Below, piece by piece: positions 1 to 5,285 of a stretch of DNA of 12,261 nucleotides; positions within the stretch are counted from its first letter, which is position 1; every line of letters starts with the position of its first letter. The notes under the pieces are model-generated. The model had not been told where the DNA came from, did no database searches, and was given only the letters and a program-made list of their open reading frames with translations. This DNA is from Bacteroidales bacterium. Lineage in GTDB: Bacteria > Bacteroidota > Bacteroidia > Bacteroidales > UBA10428. The translations under genes and the position numbers were made by a program. The stretch lies in the NCBI GenBank assembly GCA_016926235.1, contig JAFGOZ010000529.1:1-12261 (forward strand), given 5' to 3'.

Positions 1-741
1 GTGGTTCAATTCGGACAGCGCATAGTGTATGCCTCCGACGACGGCATATATCAACTGGCGCCCAACATGGAATCGGCCGCAGACGACACCCCGTTTATCA
101 AAAACCGGATATCCGAGCCCATTAACGACGTTTACGAGGCGTTTATTGATAAAACCTCCATCCGGGGGATATACGACGATCAGAATGCGGAACTGGTGTT
201 TTTCTTTGACAGTTCAGCTGATTATGCGCTTTGGGCCAGTGATTCCAACGGCCAGCTGGAATCATCGGACGATATTCTACTGTATGCAAAAGGAGAAGCG
301 GGGAGAATATGGGCATACAGTATTTTAAACGGGACCTGGCGGGAGATATATTCGGACGTGTTCGGAGATATCGTGGCCCTGGATGAAAACGGCAAAGTGA
401 TGGTCTATGATGACGCGGATTCAAAGATTTATGGAATAACGGATCAAGAGGCGGTTGTGTGCGCCGTCAGGACTAAGGAATACACAATCGGCGGCAAGTA
501 CAAAAGACTTTTGCATTCGGTCTATGTGGAATACAAATCCGCGGTCAGTCTGGCGCTGGAGCTTTACACGGACGGCGGGACGACTGCTTCAAAAACCGTC
601 ATTCTGGCGGCGAGTCCGGTGAAAATCACCAAACAGGTTATATTGAGAAAATGGTGCAAGACCATCCGGATCAGGATCGCCGAACCGGAGGAATCGGCGT
701 CGGAGGTGGAGATTTACGCTATTTATGAGGACAAGAGATAA
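1..741 (+). CDS. Probable phage structural protein, 5' partial
   Basis: The frame is open from the first base, so the GTG at position 1 may be an internal valine and the true start probably lies upstream. The 246 visible residues contain no catalytic motif. They show repeated short beta-strand-like segments with aromatic and glycine turns (IVYASDDGIYQL, WAYSILNGTWREI, VMVYDDADSKIYGI), a pattern that would suit beta-propeller-like blades. The last 90 residues form another strand-rich segment ending in EIYAIYEDKR. The stop codon overlaps the next start by one base (TAATG), which implies translational coupling. Together with the following gene, the acidic composition and the higher GC than the rest of the window, this suggests a virion component, perhaps a tail or neck protein. 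That role is inferred from context and general look; no named family was recognised. Confidence 0.5.
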   Translation: MVQFGQRIVYASDDGIYQLAPNMESAADDTPFIKNRISEPINDVYEAFIDKTSIRGIYDDQNAELVFFFDSSADYALWASDSNGQLESSDDILLYAKGEAGRIWAYSILNGTWREIYSDVFGDIVALDENGKVMVYDDADSKIYGITDQEAVVCAVRTKEYTIGGKYKRLLHSVYVEYKSAVSLALELYTDGGTTASKTVILAASPVKITKQVILRKWCKTIRIRIAEPEESASEVEIYAIYEDKR

Positions 742-1430
742 TGGCTGCAGGAGATATTACCGACGATCTGCTGGTCCAGCTGGGCGAGCGGCTGGAGGAA
801 CCGGAACTGGACGGGGACCAGTGGAGTCTGGATTTAAAACTGGACAAACTCAACGAAGCCCAGATCAAATTTGTCAACATGATTCATCCGTCGTATTTAA
901 CGGAACTGGAGGTCGTGGATGAAAACGTGGACATGTCAACCGGGGAAAAGGACATCGAGACGCTGTCTGCGGCGGTACCTGTCGGTTCGGGCTGCACGAC
1001 CTGCAACCAGTACGCCAACGGATCGGTGGTACTGCATGGTGCTAAAGGGATTCTCAACGTCTTTGTCCGGCCGGGCGGGGATTTTTTAAAGGGCAAATGG
1101 GCGACACCGATAAATTTTAAGGCGGTGAAAAGGTATGACTCGGGGTTATATAAATACTCGGACACTAATATCCTGTATTACGTTTTCGGGGCAAAGTTGA
1201 GGATAATGCTCACCACGCTGGAGGATACGACCGCGGATATTTACTGGCTGAAAATTCCGTGCCAAATCACACAAAGTGCCGACCCGGAGATCAACAGCGC
1301 TTTTTTTCAGATAACGCTGGATATCGCCGAGTCGCTGTGCTGGCCCAAGGAAGGGGAGTTTGAGGCGAGAAGGACGGGGGCGTGGGAGGCTGCGGTCAGG
1401 CAGGTGGAGATGTTGAATGGTAAAATATAA
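741..1430 (+). CDS. Probable phage virion protein, adaptor/neck-like
   Basis: This 229-residue protein starts at the ATG that overlaps the upstream stop, with a purine-rich GAGG/AAGAGA stretch just before it. The N-terminus (residues 1-60) is helical and acidic. It contains the phrase LDKLNEAQIKFVNMIHPSYL, which resembles small phage proteins in which a helical segment is followed by a statement-like strand (TELEVVDENVDMSTG). The middle is strand-rich (GILNVFVRP, LYYVFGAKLRIML, ADIYWLKIP). Near the C-terminus, SAFFQITLDIAESLCW is followed by a charged helix, a pattern I associate with uncharacterised tailed-phage head-tail region proteins. Two cysteines sit in a CTTC pair near residue 86, but no metal site can be claimed. 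The assignment as a connector, adaptor or neck protein is an inference; membership of a phage structural cluster is more secure than the precise role. Confidence 0.55.
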   Translation: MAAGDITDDLLVQLGERLEEPELDGDQWSLDLKLDKLNEAQIKFVNMIHPSYLTELEVVDENVDMSTGEKDIETLSAAVPVGSGCTTCNQYANGSVVLHGAKGILNVFVRPGGDFLKGKWATPINFKAVKRYDSGLYKYSDTNILYYVFGAKLRIMLTTLEDTTADIYWLKIPCQITQSADPEINSAFFQITLDIAESLCWPKEGEFEARRTGAWEAAVRQVEMLNGKI

Positions 1431-1512
1431 AAAAACAGTACGTGATGCCGGTAATTACTATCGGATCAAAAATACTAAAATGTTCTTTTATAGAGTTTCG
1501 ATCAGCAAGTAA
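1417..1512 (+). pseudogene. 31-residue ORF, probably the truncated start of a phage gene
   Basis: The ATG lies 14 bases inside the end of the preceding phage gene, an overlap typical of compact phage operons. The product starts MVKYKKTVRDAGNYYRI, a believable start of a phage protein. It then turns into an AT-rich tail (NTKMFFYRVSISK) and ends at three adjacent TAA codons (1510-1518). The tail abuts the minus-strand HNH gene, whose stop is 12 bases further on. I infer that an original phage gene was cut by insertion or recombination of the restriction block, with the junction somewhere around 1450-1475. It could alternatively be a genuine tiny gene, or chance. Confidence 0.4.
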
Positions 1513-1524
1513 TAATAACCATCT

Positions 1525-2430
1525 TTATCTGTGTAGATCATCATGACATACCGTACAAAGAGTAATCAGATTCTCCTCCGTATTTTCACCACCTGCAGCA
1601 TGATGTTTAATATGATGAAGTTCCAGGTGACGGGGATCCGAACGATTCCATAAATCATGCGACCAATTGCAATTTCGGCACTTATACCCATCTCTCCGAA
1701 GAGCCGCTCTTTTTATCGGGTCGGGAATCCGTCGATCGTGTTCGGGGCTTTGTCGGTCGGCCTCAAGTAGATAGGCACCGACATCCAAATCCGGTCTACC
1801 GGTGTTTTTTGTTACGATCGGCCAACCGAATTCGGTACGTAATTCACGAACCCTTCTTGCCCATTCGGATTTATCATTCGCTATGTATCGTAACTCTTCT
1901 CCCGTAATAATCTTACCCACATTCATACGCATAAATTTTAAAATTTTGTCTCTTACCGACAAAGATTCCTTTCTTATTTCATTGGCAATATTCCATCGAT
2001 GTGCCGCATCACGATCTTGTTTCTTCGTCAACATGATATAATCGGCGGGTTTCATGGAATTAATATCAATACCTTCCAAAGGAAAATCATTTTCCATTAT
2101 CATTTGTTTTAATGTAACGCCGCTGACGATCGTCCATCCGAATTGAACTTTTAACTCGCGTATCCGTCGTGCATATTCTTGGATTCCGCTTACGACCAGC
2201 AATTCATCTCCACTAATAATTATCTTTGGATATTTCAAAAAATAATACAAAATTCTATCGCGAGCGCTCTTTGCGATATCTTTCGGTATAAGAGATTTTC
2301 CAAGTCCCCGAAGTTTGTTGAAACAAGGGATCAAGGCGAGTACTTTTTTGCGTAGGTCATCCGATTTTAGTTCGTTTTCAAAATTGATGATAAGATACTC
2401 TAGCTCTTTTCTTAATTTTTCGGATTTCAT
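1525..2430 (-). CDS. HNH endonuclease, likely restriction enzyme of the adjacent methyltransferase
   Basis: The 301-residue protein ends in an HNH (beta-beta-alpha metal) nuclease domain. A CxxC pair (C251, C254) and a second CxxC pair (C292, C295) form the likely structural zinc site. The catalytic elements are the LHHI segment (H272-H273), N287 and H296, with H300 at the very end. Upstream are two copies of a roughly 49-residue module (56-104 and 159-207), each with RD.IL, II.G.EL, ARR.REL and FGW.IV. These are probably DNA-binding winged-helix-like units, an inference. The N-terminal 50 residues are charged and helical. It is the last gene of a three-gene minus-strand operon, starting 8 bases after the vsr stop with no obvious Shine-Dalgarno sequence. 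Its position after a C5 methyltransferase and Vsr makes a type II restriction endonuclease the best reading. The recognition site cannot be told from sequence. Confidence 0.8.
   Translation of the reverse strand: MKSEKLRKELEYLIINFENELKSDDLRKKVLALIPCFNKLRGLGKSLIPKDIAKSARDRILYYFLKYPKIIISGDELLVVSGIQEYARRIRELKVQFGWTIVSGVTLKQMIMENDFPLEGIDINSMKPADYIMLTKKQDRDAAHRWNIANEIRKESLSVRDKILKFMRMNVGKIITGEELRYIANDKSEWARRVRELRTEFGWPIVTKNTGRPDLDVGAYLLEADRQSPEHDRRIPDPIKRAALRRDGYKCRNCNWSHDLWNRSDPRHLELHHIKHHAAGGENTEENLITLCTVCHDDLHR
1810..2265 (-). repeat. Two diverged copies of a 49-residue module inside the HNH gene
   Basis: Residues 56-104 and 159-207 of the HNH protein align almost end to end, with one single-residue gap and about 20 identical positions. 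The conserved core runs RD.IL, then II.G.EL, then ARR.REL, then FGW.IV. The copies are separated by about 54 residues. The arrangement looks like an internal duplication of a DNA-reading domain, which could recognise two half-sites or a long site. The duplication is seen directly; its role is inferred. Confidence 0.75.
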
Positions 2431-2438
2431 AAGGTCTG

Positions 2439-2849
2439 TTATTTCTGTTTTAGAAATTTTTCAAATTTTTTTTTAAGCACAGTCGTGTCTTTTATTTCAC
2501 AAGTCCAGATTATGAGAGGTTTCCACCCTAATTTTCTCAATGCCTTAATATTATTTTTATCTCGTTTAATATTTTTATCAAGCTTTTCGTTCCAAAATTT
2601 TATGTTCGTTGCCGGACGTTTCGACCTGGGACAGCCTTCATGACCATGCCAAAAACAACCATGTACAAATATGACTTTATTATGTTTTGGCAATGTTATA
2701 TCCGGTTTTCCGGGAAGGTCTTTTCTATACAAACGAAAACGATAGCCCATTTTATGTAAAGTAGATCGAACAACCATTTCCGGTCTCGTGTTTTTCCCCT
2801 TTACTTGCGCCATTATACGGCTTCGTTTTTCTTTACTAAATACGTCCAT
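2439..2849 (-). CDS. vsr: Very short patch repair endonuclease Vsr
   Basis: At 136 residues this has the normal length of the Vsr family, which nicks next to T:G mismatches produced when 5-methylcytosine deaminates, so repair restores C:G. The family's hallmarks are present in order: FSKEKRSRIMAQVKGKNT at the N-terminus, LPGKPDI with the catalytic aspartate D50, and VHGCFWHGHEGC carrying H63, W67 and H68. C65, H70, C73 and C117 are the probable zinc ligands. The WNEKLDKNIKRDKNN helix and the LGW...WTCE strand complete the fold. No key residue is missing, so it should be active. It lies 3 bases after the methyltransferase stop and 8 bases before the HNH start, in one operon, which ties it to the mutagenic by-product of that methyltransferase. 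No clear ribosome binding site precedes it, so it probably depends on coupling. Confidence 0.95.
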   Translation of the reverse strand: MDVFSKEKRSRIMAQVKGKNTRPEMVVRSTLHKMGYRFRLYRKDLPGKPDITLPKHNKVIFVHGCFWHGHEGCPRSKRPATNIKFWNEKLDKNIKRDKNNIKALRKLGWKPLIIWTCEIKDTTVLKKKFEKFLKQK

Positions 2850-2852
2850 TTG

Positions 2853-4064
2853 TTAATTTTTTGAGGATAACAGTAATCGCACTACATCGGCGACGCGTGC
2901 CGCTAAAAGCGGTGGAACCGCATTTCCTATTTGTCGTGCAATTTCGATTTTCGATCCCGTAAAATAAAAGTCGTCCGGAAAGCTTTGAAAACGAGCCGCT
3001 TCTCTGTGTGTAATGGGGCGATGTTGTTCGGGATGTAGGTACCTACCTTTCTCGGGTTTGAAAAATTCCGTTCGTATCGTAAAGGCGGGCTTGTCCCACC
3101 ATAATCTACCGAATAAATCCGTACCACCGGTTTTTTTACGAATCCAACATTTCGGGGTTAATTCCGGCGCAATTCTTTGAAGATCGAAACGATTCATCCC
3201 TTCTTCTGGAATGGCGCGATATCGTTTTTTGCTCATTTCTGTCGGATTACGGCCGAAATGTAAATCCAATGGAGGGGAGATGTTTCTAATTTCCGTTCCT
3301 TCCGGGGGAGGCAAGTCACTAATAACATCTCTTACGGTTTTCCATTTCCTGCAATTTGATAAATATTCCTTTTCACTAAAGGGCAAAGTAAGTTGTGAAC
3401 CGTTATTGTTTGGATTAAAATATGTTTTTCGAGGAGGAAATAATATTCGTGGGTCTGCAAAATTACAGCCGATGATAAACGCACGACAACGAGTTTGGGG
3501 TACCCCGAAGTCGGCGGCAATTAATTTTTCATGATGAACATTGAAACCCATTAATTTCGCGGTTTTTACGATTTCATCATGTTCAAATGTACCCAATAGG
3601 TGCGGGACGTTTTCCATTACAAAGACAGATGCCTCGGAGCGTTTTACGATGTCTAAGAAAGGTCTCCATAATTCTTTTCTGGGATCGTTAATTCTATTTT
3701 TATTTAATAAACTGAAGCCTTGACACGGAGGGCCTCCGATAACTACATCCGCTTTTGGTATTTTTGTTTTTGGATCATTTAAAATGTCGACGATGTCGCC
3801 GAAAACGCAATGAGGACCGAAGTTTTTATTATAGGTATCGACACAATATTTATTAAAATCATTCGCCCAAACCGGCTCAAACGGTTGACCGAATTTGGCC
3901 GAAAAACCTAAAGACATTCCTCCGGCTCCTGAGAAAAGGTCGATTAATCGATACCTGCCCATCTGATCAAGTAATTTTCCCGATTCTCTCAAATAATATG
4001 ACTCTTCGTCTTTTATTTGAATGTCTGTTAAATCAGTTTGACTTTTGTATTTGGTAATGGACAT
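2853..4064 (-). CDS. dcm: DNA (cytosine-5-)-methyltransferase
   Basis: This 403-residue enzyme transfers a methyl group from S-adenosylmethionine to C5 of cytosine in a specific site. All main motifs are present: motif I LIDLFSGAGGMSLGF (about 40-54) for cofactor binding, motif IV GGPPCQGFS with nucleophile C114, motif VI ENV (151-153), motif VIII QTRCR (190-194), motif IX REAARFQSFPDDF (about 354-366) and motif X QIGNAVPP (378-385). The region between VIII and IX (about 200-345) is the target recognition domain and includes TGGTDLFGRLWW. The first 36 residues before motif I are extra and charged. It is the first gene of the operon with vsr and the HNH gene. The start ATG lacks a clear Shine-Dalgarno sequence and is preceded within 5 bases by one copy of an 11-base motif. 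The symbol is used generically; the target site is unknown. Confidence 0.95.
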   Translation of the reverse strand: MSITKYKSQTDLTDIQIKDEESYYLRESGKLLDQMGRYRLIDLFSGAGGMSLGFSAKFGQPFEPVWANDFNKYCVDTYNKNFGPHCVFGDIVDILNDPKTKIPKADVVIGGPPCQGFSLLNKNRINDPRKELWRPFLDIVKRSEASVFVMENVPHLLGTFEHDEIVKTAKLMGFNVHHEKLIAADFGVPQTRCRAFIIGCNFADPRILFPPRKTYFNPNNNGSQLTLPFSEKEYLSNCRKWKTVRDVISDLPPPEGTEIRNISPPLDLHFGRNPTEMSKKRYRAIPEEGMNRFDLQRIAPELTPKCWIRKKTGGTDLFGRLWWDKPAFTIRTEFFKPEKGRYLHPEQHRPITHREAARFQSFPDDFYFTGSKIEIARQIGNAVPPLLAARVADVVRLLLSSKN

Positions 4065-4069
4065 ATAAA

Positions 4070-4080
4070 ATTTCAGTTAA
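4070..4080 (-). promoter_or_regulatory. Copy 1 of 11-base motif TTAACTGAAAT, before dcm
   Basis: Read on the minus strand, TTAACTGAAAT ends 5 bases before the methyltransferase start codon, where a regulator or structured RNA could affect translation or transcription. It is the exact inverted partner of the copy at 4354-4364. Regulatory function is inferred only from position and repetition. Confidence 0.35.
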
Positions 4081-4173
4081 GAAAAAATGTTATGCGAACT
4101 AGAATTATTACATAAATATAAAAGTCCGGATGATAAAGACAAGAAAAATATACCTTATTTTATTTAATTCCTC

Positions 4174-4202
4174 TTGACAATACCAATTGAATCAAATATA
4201 TT
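4174..4202 (+). promoter_or_regulatory. Sigma-70-like promoter TTGACA-N17-TATATT
   Basis: A perfect TTGACA box (4174-4179) is followed by a 17-base spacer and TATATT (4197-4202), one mismatch from the consensus -10. Predicted initiation near 4209 would give a leader of about 190 bases before the membrane-protein gene. Such a consensus is not the usual housekeeping promoter of Bacteroidota, so it may be foreign or read by another polymerase. Confidence 0.45.
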
Positions 4203-4231
4203 TGGCGTAGGTAGTGTTTATATAACTTTGC
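4201..4231 (+). promoter_or_regulatory. Bacteroidota-type promoter candidate TTTG...TAACTTTGC
   Basis: TTTG at 4201-4204 and TAACTTTG followed by C at 4223-4231 match the TTTG / TAnnTTTG pattern described for Bacteroidota primary sigma factors. The 18-base spacer is slightly short of the classical 19-21. It overlaps the downstream end of the sigma-70-like element. Confidence 0.35.
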
Positions 4232-4353
4232 TTATTCTGGAGAAATTTATTTAATTCGACATAAATTACAAAACACTGGTCGCTTTTTTATAATTCTGTA
4301 CAAAAAATTAATATAGATTTGAATATAAAGATTTTAAAAATTGTGTGATCTCT

Positions 4354-4364
4354 TTAACTGAAAT
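4354..4364 (+). promoter_or_regulatory. Copy 2 of 11-base motif TTAACTGAAAT, before the membrane gene
   Basis: This copy reads in the direction of the plus-strand gene, 36 bases before its ATG at 4401. Both divergent units therefore carry the same motif in the same orientation relative to their own transcription. The flanks are also similar (TCTT or TCTTT just before AACTGAAAT). This could be a shared regulator site. Confidence 0.35.
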
Positions 4365-4400
4365 GATGAGTGTATAGTGTTAAAAGTAATATGTTGTGTC

Positions 4401-4960
4401 ATGGATAACTGGATAAAAATAAGCGAAATTTGGTTGAATGTATGTTCCGCCTTGGGGATTATTACTGCAGGAATTTGGACATACATAATATTCATACATC
4501 AAAGGACGGGCCAGCCTAAAATAAATATACAATTGGAAGAATCACTTATAAAACTATTTTCTGAGAAAGTATTGGTAAGTATTAGAGTGAACATTGAAAA
4601 TATTGGAAATGTTGTATTCATCGGAGATCAATTTGAGATTCGATTACGACAAGTGAAGCCGATAAGTCTGTTGAAGCTTCATGCTTTGATATAATTCTGG
4701 ATGGGTATGATCCTGTTGAAGAGGATCATACGGACATAGAGTGGCCAGTATTAATTCAAAGAAAGAAGCAATGGGAGCGTGGTAAATTTGAAATTGAACC
4801 AGGAGAGAATGACAATATAAATGTGGATTTCATAATAAATACAATTCCGGAGGTGATCCAAATATACTTCTATATAGCAAATCATCGAAAAATAAGAAAA
4901 GGAATTGGTTGGACTGAACAAAAATTTGTCAACATAAAAGAGTGGATATCAACGGTATGA
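4401..4960 (+). pseudogene. Single-span membrane protein gene broken by a frameshift
   Basis: From the ATG at 4401 the frame encodes a short N-terminus, one membrane helix (about residues 12-32, within SEIWLNVCSALGIITAGIWTYI), then a strand-rich domain (KINIQLEE, VLVSIRVNIENIGNVVF). It ends at a TAA at 4692-4694. A second frame, open from 4637 after a TGA, continues without a break to a TGA at 4958-4960. Its product (FDIILDGYDP, IEWPVLIQRKKQW, VIQIYFYIANHRK, VNIKEWISTV) reads as a natural continuation. A one-base loss between about 4637 and 4692 explains the break; restored, the protein would be about 186 residues. GTG at 4377 is an alternative start. The intact form would be an inner-membrane anchor with a cytoplasmic beta domain, of a type common near mobile or defence genes; no function is known. 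A sequencing or assembly error is equally possible. Confidence 0.6.
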
Positions 4961-5037
4961 GCGATAACAAAGATACTGAAGAACCTATTGACGAGCAACA
5001 AGAACCAAAAGAACCTCAGCCAGGAGTAATAATATAA
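4957..5037 (+). CDS. 26-residue acidic, proline-rich micro-ORF
   Basis: The start codon overlaps the stop of the preceding gene (ATGA), a typical coupling arrangement. The product (MSDNKDTEEPIDEQQEPKEP...) is hydrophilic, rich in Glu, Gln and Pro, and ends QPGVII. It has no membrane segment or known motif. Similar very short Lys/Glu/Pro-rich products are seen in Bacteroidota genomes, but I cannot name a family. The coupling and biased composition are the only support. Confidence 0.35.
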   Translation: MSDNKDTEEPIDEQQEPKEPQPGVII

Positions 5038-5038
5038 A

Positions 5039-5104
5039 ATGCCCAAGAAACAACAATCGCCAAAAAGGGATCAAAAGCCTATTCAACCTGGAAAAGGTGA
5101 CTAA
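5039..5104 (+). CDS. 21-residue basic, proline-rich micro-ORF
   Basis: This ORF starts one base after the previous stop. The product MPKKQQSPKRDQKPIQPGKG ends in one aspartate more. It is basic where its neighbour is acidic, and both contain a QPG near the C-terminus. No ribosome binding site is visible, so expression would rely on coupling. It may be a diverged duplicate of the preceding micro-ORF or chance. Confidence 0.3.
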   Translation: MPKKQQSPKRDQKPIQPGKGD

Positions 5105-5273
5105 ACGATAATAAATAGTAGGCCTTAAATATAAATGAAATTTAACCTCATTTAATTAAACATATTATGCGTGATATCTCGGGAAAAATGAGAATGTAAA
5201 TTCAAGAACATTATTGAATTGGAAATGGCATTTGGGAAGAATAAAATTATTCAAAACATTTTGACTTTACGTA

Positions 5274-5280
5274 GAGGAGG
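5274..5280 (+). promoter_or_regulatory. Strong Shine-Dalgarno site for the 537-residue protein
   Basis: GAGGAGG sits 5 bases before the ATG at 5286. It fixes the start and contrasts with the restriction genes, which have no recognisable site. No convincing promoter was found in the 180 bases upstream. Confidence 0.75.
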
Positions 5281-5285
5281 CAGAT

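Larger units (their letters stand above)
4065..4400. other. AT-rich divergent intergenic region
   Basis: No gene is seen in these 336 bases. They separate the minus-strand methyltransferase operon from a plus-strand membrane-protein gene, so both transcription units should have their promoters here. Visible signals are two copies of an 11-base motif in inverted orientation and two overlapping plus-strand promoter-like elements around 4174-4231. For the minus strand only a weak TATATTTT element was seen, with no well-spaced upstream box. Confidence 0.6.

Noticed and set aside
1..1430. Complete prophage
   Set aside because: Only two virion-like genes and a fragment are in view. No integrase, terminase, lysis gene or attachment site was seen, so completeness cannot be claimed.
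1429..1467. Possible terminator for the minus-strand operon (GAT/CCG stem and seven Ts)
   Set aside because: The stem is only six pairs with a bulge and an 11-base loop, and the T run starts eight bases after it, so it is not a credible intrinsic terminator.
3211..3534. 107-codon plus-strand ORF opposite the methyltransferase
   Set aside because: It is fully contained in the opposite strand of a gene with complete catalytic motifs, so it is a shadow frame.
4637..4694. Programmed -1 frameshift to join the two halves of the membrane protein
   Set aside because: No slippery heptamer of the X XXY YYZ kind is present in the zero frame in the overlap, so a mutation or sequence error is preferred.
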